Positions 23,589-32,391 of a stretch of 32,790 nucleotides of DNA are shown in pieces. The notes beneath the pieces were generated by a model. The model ran no database searches, was not told where the DNA came from, and saw nothing but the letters and a program-made list of their open reading frames with translations. The stretch comes from an uncultured Bradyrhizobium sp. (GTDB taxonomy: Bacteria > Pseudomonadota > Alphaproteobacteria > Rhizobiales > Xanthobacteraceae): the NCBI RefSeq assembly GCF_936943645.1, contig NZ_CAKZJO010000091.1:1-32790 (forward strand). Reading direction: 5' to 3'. The first letter of the stretch is position 1. Each line of letters opens with the position of its first letter. The position numbers and the translations under genes were made by a program.

Positions 23589-25198
23589 GTCCGCTGCAGC
23601 GAGTTCGGCAGATCGCGCTTGCCATCATCCTCACCTGGGGATGGAAGCGCGCCGTCATCGCGATGGCGGCCGGCGCGCTATCGGTGCTGGCGCTGGCGCC
23701 GTTCAACGTCTTTCCAGTGCTGTTCATCACCTTTCCGGTGCTGGTCTGGCTGATCGACGGCACCGGCGCCGGACGATATGGCGGCATTCCTGCCGCAGCA
23801 TTGACCGGCTATTGGTTCGGACTCGGCTATTTCGTCCCCGGCCTGTACTGGATTGGCTACGCCTTCTTCGTCGATGCCGACGTGTTCGCCTGGCTGACGC
23901 CGTTCGCCGTGCTCGGCCTGCCGGCTTATCTGTCCATCTTCACGGCCATCGGCTTTGCGCTGGCGCGCCTGCTCTGGACCAAGAACGCCACGCGCGTGCT
24001 TGCGCTCGCGGCAAGCCTCACGTTGAGCGAATGGCTGCGCGGCCACGCACTGACCGGCTTCCCCTGGAACGCGTTCGGCTATGCGCTGTCCGAGCCGCTG
24101 CCGCTGGCGCAAGCCGCTTCGCTGATCGGCCTGTGGGGCATGACCTTCCTGACGGTTGCGATCTTCGCGAGCCCCGCGACGCTGATCGACCGCACGCCCG
24201 ATCGCCGCCTGCAATGGCGCGTACCGGCGGCGGCGATTGCGCTGTTGATTGTCATGAGCATCTTCGGCGCAATCCGCCTGTCGCTGCATCCGACCACGAT
24301 GGTGTCGGGCGCCAAGCTGCGCCTGATGCAGCCGAACCTCCAGCAGGACGCGAAATTCAACTACGCCGCCAAGGCGGAAGTGATGAAGAAGTACCTCGCG
24401 CTGTCGGACCGTGCCTCCGGCCCACAATCGACCGGCGTGCGCGATGCCACGATCCTGATCTGGCCCGAATCCGCCTTTCCGTTCTTCCTGACCCGCGAAG
24501 CCGACGCGATGGCGCAGATCGCCGATCTCCTGCCGAAAGGAACGGTGCTGATCACGGGCTCGGTCCGGGCGCCCGATCTGCCGCGTGGCACGCCGATCAC
24601 GCGTGCCTATAATTCGATCTATGTGGTTGATCATGACGGCAGCGTGCTTGCGGTCTACGACAAGCTCCATCTGGTGCCGTTCGGCGAATTTCTGCCCTAT
24701 CAGGCGTTGATGGAGAAACTCGGCTTCGAGCAACTGACGCGTGTGCGCGGCGGCTTCATTCCCGGCACGGTGCGCCATGCCCTGCCGGTACCAGGTGCAC
24801 CGCCCGCGCTGCCGCTGATCTGTTACGAAGCAATCTTTCCCGGCGAAGTGGCGGGACGCAACGAACGTCCGGGCTGGATCGTGAACCTCACCAATGACGG
24901 CTGGTTCGGCATCTCGACCGGCCCCTATCAGCATCTGGAGCAGTCGCGGATGCGCGCGATCGAGCTCGGATTGCCGCTGGTCCGCTCTGCCAATACCGGC
25001 GTCTCCGCGGTGATCGATCCGGTGGGCCGCACCGTTGCCAGCCTTGGACTTGGAATCGAAGGCATTTTGGATGCAAGCCTGCCCGCCGCGATCCCGCCGA
25101 CCGTGTATGCGCGCGTGGGCGACGTGCCCGCCGCCATGCTCGTCGCGCTGGCCGTGTTTCTGGCCGTCCGCCGGCGTGTCGCCCAGCCGCAGCGCTGA
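23585..25198 (+). CDS. lnt: apolipoprotein N-acyltransferase Lnt
   Basis: Lnt adds the third acyl chain to lipoproteins in the inner membrane. The 537-residue protein has about seven hydrophobic helices in its N-terminal part and a periplasmic nitrilase domain with catalytic Glu295 (WPESAFPFF), Lys360 (YDKLHLVPFGEFLP) and Cys413 (LICYEAIFPGE), matching the E. coli triad order and spacing. It starts at GTG inside the corC stop codon, so it is translationally coupled. It is the last gene of the miaB operon; a 222-bp regulatory gap follows. Confidence 0.96.
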   Translation: MSPLQRVRQIALAIILTWGWKRAVIAMAAGALSVLALAPFNVFPVLFITFPVLVWLIDGTGAGRYGGIPAAALTGYWFGLGYFVPGLYWIGYAFFVDADVFAWLTPFAVLGLPAYLSIFTAIGFALARLLWTKNATRVLALAASLTLSEWLRGHALTGFPWNAFGYALSEPLPLAQAASLIGLWGMTFLTVAIFASPATLIDRTPDRRLQWRVPAAAIALLIVMSIFGAIRLSLHPTTMVSGAKLRLMQPNLQQDAKFNYAAKAEVMKKYLALSDRASGPQSTGVRDATILIWPESAFPFFLTREADAMAQIADLLPKGTVLITGSVRAPDLPRGTPITRAYNSIYVVDHDGSVLAVYDKLHLVPFGEFLPYQALMEKLGFEQLTRVRGGFIPGTVRHALPVPGAPPALPLICYEAIFPGEVAGRNERPGWIVNLTNDGWFGISTGPYQHLEQSRMRAIELGLPLVRSANTGVSAVIDPVGRTVASLGLGIEGILDASLPAAIPPTVYARVGDVPAAMLVALAVFLAVRRRVAQPQR

Positions 25199-25235
25199 TT
25201 GCAGCTTCGCCACCAGCGCGGCCGGAAGCTTTTGA

Positions 25236-25255
25236 CAACCGTAGTCCCACGGTTG
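25236..25255. promoter_or_regulatory. inverted repeat CAACCGT...ACGGTTG upstream of XRE regulator gene
   Basis: Perfect 7-bp arms (25236-25242 and 25249-25255) flank a 6-nt centre. The repeat overlaps two TTGACA strings (25232-25237 and 25253-25258), exact -35 matches, the second pointing toward the downstream gene. The arrangement suits an operator over a promoter. A clear -10 is not visible (CATTCT at 25277-25282 is the best). Confidence 0.45.
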
Positions 25256-25281
25256 ACAGACTGCACGCAGGCTCCCCATTC

Positions 25282-25309
25282 TGCACCAGCTGCAAAAGAC
25301 AGTGGTGCA
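25282..25309. promoter_or_regulatory. inverted repeat TGCACCA...TGGTGCA upstream of XRE regulator gene
   Basis: Perfect 7-bp arms (25282-25288 and 25303-25309) flank a 14-nt centre. It lies 112 bp ahead of the regulator start, in an A/T-richer stretch than its surroundings. The spacing of arm centres (21 nt) equals two helical turns, as expected for a dimeric DNA-binding protein. Confidence 0.4.
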
Positions 25310-25420
25310 TTGCTAAATTTCTCCGCAATGTTTCCCAATAACAGGGTTTGATTTGACGTTGCTTGCACCTGAGGCACTCCAATTGATTGCGCTGAAGGTG
25401 GTGTTTGGAGGGCTGAGGAA

Positions 25421-25834
25421 ATGTCGAAAGCGCCCAACCCTGTTGACAAATATGTCGGCAGTCGCGTGCGCATGCGCCGCATCATGTTGGGCATGAGCCA
25501 GGAAAAGCTCGGTGAAGCTTTGGGCCTGACTTTCCAGCAGATTCAGAAATACGAGAAGGGCACGAACCGGGTCGGCGCGAGCCGCATCCAGCAGATCGCC
25601 GAGATTCTGCAGGTGCCGGTGTCGTTCCTGTTCGAGGGCGGTCCGAGCGGCGTACCGGGGCCGGATGGCTTCAGCGAAGGCGCTTCGCCCTCCTACGTCT
25701 CGGATTTCCTCGCGACCTCCGAGGGCCTGGCCCTGACCAAGGCGTTCACGCGAATCACCGATTCGAAGATGCGCCGCTCGATCGTCGATCTCGTCGAGCA
25801 GATCGCAGCCCGCGAGGGCCCCGACAAGCGCTGA
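25421..25834 (+). CDS. XRE-family regulator, PhrR-like
   Basis: This 137-residue protein has a Cro/CI-type helix-turn-helix in residues 14-70 (MRRIMLGMSQEKLGEALGLTFQQIQKYEKGTNRVG) and a C-terminal part, about 95-130, that forms a conserved amphipathic helix region. It is very close to a regulator conserved across Rhizobiales next to lnt, called PhrR in Sinorhizobium medicae after its induction by low pH and stress (recollection). Its own promoter region holds two different perfect inverted repeats, so autoregulation is likely. The Shine-Dalgarno GAGGAA (25413-25418) is only two bases from the ATG; GGAGGG lies a little farther up. Confidence 0.9.
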   Translation: MSKAPNPVDKYVGSRVRMRRIMLGMSQEKLGEALGLTFQQIQKYEKGTNRVGASRIQQIAEILQVPVSFLFEGGPSGVPGPDGFSEGASPSYVSDFLATSEGLALTKAFTRITDSKMRRSIVDLVEQIAAREGPDKR

Positions 25835-25853
25835 GGCGTCATCGCAACGGCGA

Positions 25854-25882
25854 TTTGAGACCGCGTGAAATCTGGCCTATGT
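25854..25882 (+). promoter_or_regulatory. candidate promoter of the M20 peptidase-trmB pair
   Basis: TTTGAG (25854-25859) and CTATGT (25877-25882) are 17 nt apart and fit CTTGAC-N17-CTATAT at four and five of six positions. Transcription would start near 25889, before both candidate starts of the peptidase. Confidence 0.45.
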
Positions 25883-25920
25883 CGTCATTTGTGGCCGCGG
25901 CTTGATGCGCGCCCGCCCCG

Positions 25921-27078
25921 ATGATGCGATTCAAAGGCACAGATGCGCCCATGCCCAGCTCCAATTGGTTCGATTCCCAAACTATTCTCGATGGCATCCG
26001 CCGCTGGGTGGAGATCGAGACGCCGACGGAAGCACCTGAACAGGTCAACAAGCTGGTCTCGGTGGTCGCGGAGCAATATCGCGATCTGCCCGTCACCCTG
26101 GAACGCGTCGCAGGCGTCGATGGCTGCGGCGATCATCTCATTGCGCGCACGGATTGGGGTCAGGATCGGCCGGGCATCCTCGTGCTGAGCCACCTCGACA
26201 CTGTCCATCCCATGGGCTTCATCGAGCGGCTGCCGTTCAAGGTGGAAGGCGACGTCGCGTTAGGTCCCGGCATCTACGACATGAAAGGCGGCGCCTACAT
26301 CGCCCACCACGCGTTCGCCGCGCTCTGCGCCGGCGGCCAACCTTCTCCGCTCGGCATCACGCACATGTTCACCTCCGACGAGGAGATCGGCAGCCCGACC
26401 TCGCGCGCGCTGATCGAGCAGGAAGGGCGCAAGGCCAAATATGTCCTGGTGACGGAGCCCGCGCGCGACGGCGGCAAGATCGTCACCGGCCGCAAGGGCG
26501 TCGGGCGCTTCCGGGTGTTCGTCAAGGGCGTGCCGGCGCATGCCGGCTCGCGCCCCGAAGACGGCCGCAGCGCCGTCCGCGAGCTCGCCAATGTCATCCT
26601 GGCGCTGGAAGGGATGAACGACCTCAAGCGCGGCGTCACCGTCAATGTCGGCGTGGTGCGCGGGGGCACGCGCCCCAATGTCACGCCGGAGGAGGCTTAT
26701 GCCGAAGTCGACCTGCGCGTGGTGAGCCTCAAGGATGCCGACGAGTTCGTCGGCAAGATCCTCGCGTTGACCTCGAAGACCGACGGCGTCACCGTGACCG
26801 TCGCGGGCGAGCTCAACCGCCCGCCTTACGAGAAGACCAACGCGGGCGCCTCGCTGTTCGAACACGCGAAGGCGCTTGCCGGCGAGATCGGCTTCGAGCT
26901 GATCGACACCCACACCGGCGGCGGCTCGGACGGCAATTTCACCGCGCCGCATACCGCAACGCTCGACGGGCTCGGCGTCGACGGCAAGGGCGCTCACACC
27001 CATTATGAGCAGCTCTACATCTCCTCGCTCGCGCCGCGTGCGCGGCTGCTCCATCGCCTGTATCAGACCCTGCGATGA
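25921..27078 (+). CDS. M20-family metallopeptidase, glutamate carboxypeptidase (CPG2)-like
   Basis: This 385-residue di-zinc peptidase has metal ligands and catalytic residues in family order: H91 (SHLDTVHP), D120 (GPGIYDMKGG), E154 as general base and E155 as ligand (TSDEEIGS), then the dimerisation-domain HAGSRPEDGRSA and the C-terminal HTGGGSDGNFTA block. The pattern is that of carboxypeptidase G2 and related peptidases that remove C-terminal glutamate; the real substrate is unknown. ATG 25921, ATG 25924 and ATG 25951 (with AAAGG upstream) are all possible starts. The stop overlaps the trmB start (ATGA), so the pair is translationally coupled. In other Rhizobiales metK is expected here. 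Confidence 0.9.
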   Translation: MMRFKGTDAPMPSSNWFDSQTILDGIRRWVEIETPTEAPEQVNKLVSVVAEQYRDLPVTLERVAGVDGCGDHLIARTDWGQDRPGILVLSHLDTVHPMGFIERLPFKVEGDVALGPGIYDMKGGAYIAHHAFAALCAGGQPSPLGITHMFTSDEEIGSPTSRALIEQEGRKAKYVLVTEPARDGGKIVTGRKGVGRFRVFVKGVPAHAGSRPEDGRSAVRELANVILALEGMNDLKRGVTVNVGVVRGGTRPNVTPEEAYAEVDLRVVSLKDADEFVGKILALTSKTDGVTVTVAGELNRPPYEKTNAGASLFEHAKALAGEIGFELIDTHTGGGSDGNFTAPHTATLDGLGVDGKGAHTHYEQLYISSLAPRARLLHRLYQTLR

Positions 27079-27785
27079 GCGAGCGCAAATCAGATCCCGA
27101 TCGCGACGACAGCGAGCGCGCCTTCTTCGGGCGCCGCAAGGGCCATAAGCTCAGGCAGCACCAGGCCGAGCTGATCGATCATCTGCTGCCGCATCTTGCG
27201 CTCGACATCGACGGTGAGACGCCGGCGGACGCGCGCGAGATTTTTGGACCCGCAATCGAAGATGTGCGGCTCGAGATCGGCTTTGGCGGCGGCGAGCATC
27301 TCGCGGCCGAGGCACAGACCTTCGCCACGACCGGCTTCATCGGCTGCGAGCCCTACGTCAACGGCATGGCAAAGATCCTCGCGCAGATCGAGGCCGCCAA
27401 TATCGGCAACATTCGCCTGTTCGCCGGCGATGCGGCCGAGCTGCTGGCCTGGCTGCCGCAGAATTCGCTGTCGCGGATCGACCTGATCCATCCCGATCCC
27501 TGGCCGAAGCGGAGGCACTGGAAGCGGCGCTTCGTTCAGGACCGCACGATCGCGGCCATGGCGCGCGTGCTGAAGCGAGACGGCGAATTCCGCTTCGTCT
27601 GTGATATCGACGATTACTGTGCCTGGACGCTGTCGCATCTTGCGCGCTCGCAGGACTTCGTCTGGCTTGCCGAACGCGCCGACGATTTCAGGCAGCCATG
27701 GGCCGGTTACACCATGACGCGCTACGGCCGAAAGGCGGCGCGCGAAGGACGCAAGGCGGCTTATCTCAGGTTCGGGCGGGTGTAG
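27075..27785 (+). CDS. trmB: tRNA (guanine-N7-)-methyltransferase TrmB
   Basis: TrmB makes m7G46 in tRNA using SAM. The 236-residue protein has the SAM loop LEIGFGGGEHL (residues 67-76), the acidic residue at the end of the next strand (GCEPY) and the catalytic/tRNA-binding PDPWPKRRHWKRRFV block from residue 140. The N-terminal basic segment (GRRKGHKLRQHQ) is usual. It begins in the peptidase stop codon and ends 14 bp from the convergent DUF2336 gene, with no terminator visible between. Confidence 0.96.
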   Translation: MSERKSDPDRDDSERAFFGRRKGHKLRQHQAELIDHLLPHLALDIDGETPADAREIFGPAIEDVRLEIGFGGGEHLAAEAQTFATTGFIGCEPYVNGMAKILAQIEAANIGNIRLFAGDAAELLAWLPQNSLSRIDLIHPDPWPKRRHWKRRFVQDRTIAAMARVLKRDGEFRFVCDIDDYCAWTLSHLARSQDFVWLAERADDFRQPWAGYTMTRYGRKAAREGRKAAYLRFGRV

Positions 27786-27799
27786 ATTCTGTGCCTTGA

Positions 27800-28882
27800 C
27801 TAGATGGTCTGCCGGTTGCGCCAGAAATTCACGACACGCTCGGCGGTCGCCGGCATCAGGCGCGTGAAGTTCACGCGCGCGGCCTCGATGTCGGCATCCG
27901 CAGGCGTGCGGTGCGGACCGTACCAGAGCAGGATGAGCGCCCGCACCGTGGGCCAGCCCAGATTCAGCACGCGGCCGACGATGAGAAGCGGATCGTAGCG
28001 GTCGCCTGAAATCAGACGGTCGAGAACCGAGAGGCGGACGCCGGACATCGCCGAGAGCGAGGCGATCGATTCCTCGTATTTGTTCGCCTTGGCGAAGCCG
28101 AGCAGCGCGCTCTCGCCGAGATGGCCCTCGCGATGCAAGGTCAGCACCGTGCGCTGGGCTGCGGAGAAATCGCGCCGCGGTCCCGGCGGCAGCGCGGCTT
28201 CCTCGATCGCCGCCATCGCGCGCTTGATCTCGACCTGGCGCGCGGGATTGACCACGCTGGAGAGGCGCCGGCGGATCACATCGAGCGTGCCGTCGAGAAG
28301 CTGCTTCAGGTTCTCGCCCGAAAGATCGGTGCGCTGGCCGATCTTGAGCGTCAGCACGCCGTCCTGCGCGGCACGCTTGATGAGTTCGGAATAGCTGCCG
28401 GGCGAGAACGCCGCACCGGCATTGCCCGCGGCGCGGCGCACCACGTCGCGATCGCCGCGCTCGACCAGCACGTCGGTGATCTCGGTCGACAATGCAGGGC
28501 GCTCGGTCATCGCCAGCAGATGGCCCTGCCCCTTCAGCCGCGCGATCTCGACCAGCGCGGCATCGTCGAGCACGGGCGAGCGGCGCAGCACCGGGCCGGC
28601 CACCATGATCTCGTTTTCGCGCGCGAGCTGATTGACCAGATGCGGCGGCGCGTTGTTCAGGTGCGAGAAGCGCTCGGCCAGGTCCACGCGCGAGGCAAGC
28701 TCCGCATGCGGCACGAGATCGATCAGGAGATTGTCGAAGAGATCGATAAGCTCGGGACGAAGATTGGCGGAATCCTGGAAGAACAATTCGGAGATGGCGC
28801 GCGCAATCTCGCCGCGTCGCCGCGGATCGCCGCGTCTGACGATATCGTCCAGTCCAGGAATGAGCGACGTGGCAACGGTCAT
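27800..28882 (-). CDS. DUF2336 domain protein, function unknown
   Basis: This 360-residue, helix-rich, soluble protein is recognised as a DUF2336 member by the GLDDIVRRGDPRRRGEIARAISELFF opening segment (cited in part) and the HEAT-like repeats that follow, for example LIKRAAQDGVLTLKIGQRTDLS. DUF2336 proteins are typical of alphaproteobacteria and have no firm function. ATG 28882 is preferred to an upstream in-frame ATG at 28942, since the first 20 residues of the longer form look unstructured; GAG lies about 11 bases upstream. It is transcribed divergently from rimP and could share the 360-bp regulatory region. Confidence 0.8.
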   Translation of the reverse strand: MTVATSLIPGLDDIVRRGDPRRRGEIARAISELFFQDSANLRPELIDLFDNLLIDLVPHAELASRVDLAERFSHLNNAPPHLVNQLARENEIMVAGPVLRRSPVLDDAALVEIARLKGQGHLLAMTERPALSTEITDVLVERGDRDVVRRAAGNAGAAFSPGSYSELIKRAAQDGVLTLKIGQRTDLSGENLKQLLDGTLDVIRRRLSSVVNPARQVEIKRAMAAIEEAALPPGPRRDFSAAQRTVLTLHREGHLGESALLGFAKANKYEESIASLSAMSGVRLSVLDRLISGDRYDPLLIVGRVLNLGWPTVRALILLWYGPHRTPADADIEAARVNFTRLMPATAERVVNFWRNRQTI

Positions 28883-29007
28883 GAAAACGCAACTCGAAGG
28901 GGGCACGCCGCGGGCGCGCCCTTGATCCAAGCCGCCCCACAATCAGCGAATTTAGGCCTGCTTCGTGAAGGAAGCGTTGCGCCAGGGAAGCCGCAGAGCG
29001 GCGCAAA

Positions 29008-29035
29008 AAGGCCCTCCTCCCCCGCAATGGGCCTT
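29008..29035. promoter_or_regulatory. inverted repeat overlapping the rimP promoter -35
   Basis: AAGGCCC (29008-29014) and GGGCCTT (29029-29035) are perfect 7-bp arms with a 14-nt centre. The right arm enters the -35 box. The same arm length and centre length are seen in the repeat at 25282-25309, with a different sequence. Confidence 0.35.
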
Positions 29036-29061
29036 GTCCGGGAGGGGAGAAAGCGCTATAT
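29033..29061 (+). promoter_or_regulatory. promoter of rimP-nusA-ylxR-infB operon
   Basis: CTTGTC (29033-29038) and CTATAT (29056-29061) are exactly 17 nt apart and fit the rhizobial housekeeping promoter at five and six of six positions, the best match in the window. Transcription should start near 29068, about 175 nt ahead of rimP. Confidence 0.6.
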
Positions 29062-29077
29062 CAGCGCCAATTCATCT

Positions 29078-29129
29078 TCTCATACGATCCGCGTAGTGAG
29101 AGTGGGCCCGAAAGGACCCGCTCTTTTTT
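29078..29129 (+). terminator. rimP-leader attenuator: tandem hairpins with intrinsic terminator
   Basis: A first hairpin pairs TCTCATACG (29078-29086) with CGTA-G-TGAGA (29092-29101, one bulged base). A second pairs AGAGTGGGCCC (29099-29109) with GGACCCGCTCT (29114-29124) around a GAAA loop with a single C/A mismatch, followed by TTTTTT. The two stems share three bases. The terminator lies only about 60 nt after the predicted transcription start and well before rimP, so most transcripts would stop unless read-through is allowed. A rimP-leader attenuator family in alphaproteobacteria has been proposed (recollection), and this fits it. Confidence 0.7.
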
Positions 29130-29242
29130 ATTACCTGAGCGCGGCTTGGCGGAAGATGCGGCCCGACGCGTGTCGGGAGAGTTCCGAAGCGGGCTTTGAA
29201 AATCGTAACCAAGCCTTAACCATCGAGCGCCTGATCCTGGAC

Positions 29243-30001
29243 ATGAACGAACCGCACCCTGGTTCCACGGATGCCGAATTGCTGGCCGAACCGAGACTCG
29301 TGGTCGAGCCCGGTGTGGCGGCACGGGTGTCCGCGGTCGCAGCCCCGGTCCTGGAAGGCATGGGTTACCGCCTGGTGCGGATCCGGATTTCCGGCGAAGC
29401 CGGCTGCACCGTGCAGATCATGGCCGAGCGGCCGGACGGTTCGATGCAGCTTGAGGATTGCGAAGCGATCTCGCGGGCGCTTTCGCCCGTTCTCGATGTC
29501 GCCGACCCCATCGATCGTGCCTATCGGCTGGAAATCTCCTCGCCGGGGATCGACCGGCCGCTGGTGCGCCGTTCCGACTTCGAGCGCTATTCCGGCCATC
29601 TGGTGAAGGTCGACATGGCGGTCGCCCATGAGGGGCGCAAGCGGTTCCGCGGCACGCTGGGTGCCGTCGAGGGCGACCGCGTGCATCTGCATCGCGACGA
29701 CGTCAAGGCGGGCGACAATCCCGACGTTCTCCTGACCATGGAAGATATCGGCGAGGCACGTTTGGTGCTGACCGACGAGCTGATTGCGGAATCCATGCGC
29801 CGCGGCAAGGCCGAGGAGCGCCAGATGCGCCGGGATCTCGGCATTGAGCCGCCGCAGGCGCCGCACGCCGAGATCAGCGCGAAAACCACCAAGAACACCA
29901 AGCCGACGAAGAAGAAGCCGGCCCCGACCAACACCAAGAAACATCGCCTTGCCGCCGAACGCGCGCGGCGCGGCGAGATCGATCCTGACCAAGGAGACTA
30001 G
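29243..30001 (+). CDS. rimP: ribosome maturation factor RimP
   Basis: RimP assists 30S subunit assembly. The 252-residue protein has the N-terminal alpha/beta domain (VAAPVLEGMGYRLVRIRI; LEDCEAISRALSPVLDV; YRLEISSPGIDRPL, the family signature) and a C-terminal SH3-like domain. It ends with a Lys/Thr-rich tail of about 50 residues (from KTTKNTKPTKKK) that is longer than in E. coli (about 150 residues in all). The frame is open far upstream, but ATG 29243 is the start that fits the family. nusA starts two bases after the stop codon. Expression is probably controlled by the leader attenuator. Confidence 0.94.
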   Translation: MNEPHPGSTDAELLAEPRLVVEPGVAARVSAVAAPVLEGMGYRLVRIRISGEAGCTVQIMAERPDGSMQLEDCEAISRALSPVLDVADPIDRAYRLEISSPGIDRPLVRRSDFERYSGHLVKVDMAVAHEGRKRFRGTLGAVEGDRVHLHRDDVKAGDNPDVLLTMEDIGEARLVLTDELIAESMRRGKAEERQMRRDLGIEPPQAPHAEISAKTTKNTKPTKKKPAPTNTKKHRLAAERARRGEIDPDQGD

Positions 30002-30003
30002 CC

Positions 30004-31614
<1,611 letters not shown>

Positions 31615-31635
31615 GGGCGAAGGAGAATGTCGCCC
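31615..31635 (+). promoter_or_regulatory. ylxR ribosome-binding site inside a hairpin loop
   Basis: GGGCGA (31615-31620) and TCGCCC (31630-31635) are perfect 6-bp arms; the 9-nt loop holds the Shine-Dalgarno AGGAG (31621-31625). The stem begins right after the nusA stop codon. The site is 12 bases from the ylxR ATG (31638), a long spacing; an out-of-frame ATG at 31627 lies in the loop. Confidence 0.45.
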
Positions 31636-31637
31636 GG

Positions 31638-32321
31638 ATGCTCGCAGACACTGACCACGATCTCGACCATGGCCCGCGGACCGAAAGGTCCGCGACCGTG
31701 CGGATGTGCGCGGTCAGTCGGCAGGTCCGGCCGATCGACGAGCTGATTCGCTTCGTCGTATCCCCCCAAGGCGAAATAGTTCCCGATCTCAAGCGCAAGC
31801 TGCCCGGACGCGGCATGTGGGTGACCGCCTCACGCGAGGTGGTTGCGGAAGCCGTGCGGCGTCACCAATTTAGCAAAGCCTTCAAGCGCGAGCTGCGCAT
31901 CCCTCAGACGCTTCCCGCCGACATCGAGGCGCTCCTGGTTCGGAGCGTGACCGAAGCCCTTGGGATCGCCGCCAAGGCCGGCCAGGTCGTCGCCGGCTTC
32001 GGCAAGGTCGAAAGCGCCCTTGGGGAGGGCACGGTCGAGGTCCTGATCCACGCCAGCGACGGGGCCGCGGACGGAATCCGCAAATTGGACATGCTGGCAC
32101 GTCAAAATGCCGGAAATCGCGGCGCCAAGCCGCAGATTCCCGTCATCACCGCCCTGAAATCGGTAGAATTGGATTTGGCACTAACCCGGTCAAATGTGAT
32201 ACATGCTGCCGTGCTCGCGGGCCCGGCGAGCAAGTCATTCCTGTCACGTAGCCAGATGCTGGTCCGATACCGGATGGCGGACGCTGACAAGACTGCCGAA
32301 GAACCCGGCCAGGATTTCTGA
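31638..32321 (+). CDS. ylxR: YlxR (DUF448) - L7Ae-like two-domain RNA-binding protein
   Basis: This 227-residue protein has an N-terminal YlxR domain (residues 22-95; RMCAVSRQVRPIDELIRFV and LPGRGMWVTASREVV are the family landmarks) and a C-terminal L7Ae/L30e-like domain (about 110-215; EALGIAAKAGQVVAGFGKVESAL). In many bacteria these are two separate genes, ylxR and ylxQ, in the nusA-infB operon; here, as in other alphaproteobacteria, they are one protein. Both domains are predicted RNA binders. YlxR has been linked to RNase P and to transcription control in Gram-positives. The first 20 residues are acidic and variable. infB follows after 70 bp. Confidence 0.9.
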   Translation: MLADTDHDLDHGPRTERSATVRMCAVSRQVRPIDELIRFVVSPQGEIVPDLKRKLPGRGMWVTASREVVAEAVRRHQFSKAFKRELRIPQTLPADIEALLVRSVTEALGIAAKAGQVVAGFGKVESALGEGTVEVLIHASDGAADGIRKLDMLARQNAGNRGAKPQIPVITALKSVELDLALTRSNVIHAAVLAGPASKSFLSRSQMLVRYRMADADKTAEEPGQDF

Positions 32322-32391
32322 GAGACAACGACGACCCGATTGGACGGTGCGGCAACGCACAACACTGATAAATCAGGATTAGGACTGCTGA

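Larger units (their letters stand above)
28883..29242. other. 360-bp intergenic region holding the rimP operon promoter and leader
   Basis: No gene is seen. Its left part must hold the DUF2336 promoter (minus), which I could not place. The right part holds the inverted repeat AAGGCCC/GGGCCTT (29008-29035), the rimP promoter (29033-29061), two consecutive hairpins ending in a T-run (29078-29129) and about 110 nt of further leader before the rimP ATG at 29243. Confidence 0.7.

Noticed and set aside
25835..25920. possible SAM riboswitch before the gene in the metK slot
   Set aside because: The gap is 86 bp, the gene is a peptidase, and no SAM-II-like stem or pseudoknot pattern is visible; a plain promoter explains it.
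27090..29027. 645-codon open frame on the minus strand
   Set aside because: Out-of-frame shadow of the DUF2336 gene and antisense of trmB.
28121..29242. long N-terminal extension of rimP
   Set aside because: The frame is open upstream, but it would cross the promoter and terminator of the leader and run antisense to the DUF2336 gene; RimP proteins start at the 29243 ATG.
31627..31750. short frame from ATG 31627 in the ylxR hairpin loop
   Set aside because: The Shine-Dalgarno sequence is only one base away and the frame ends after about 40 codons inside ylxR with no recognisable content.
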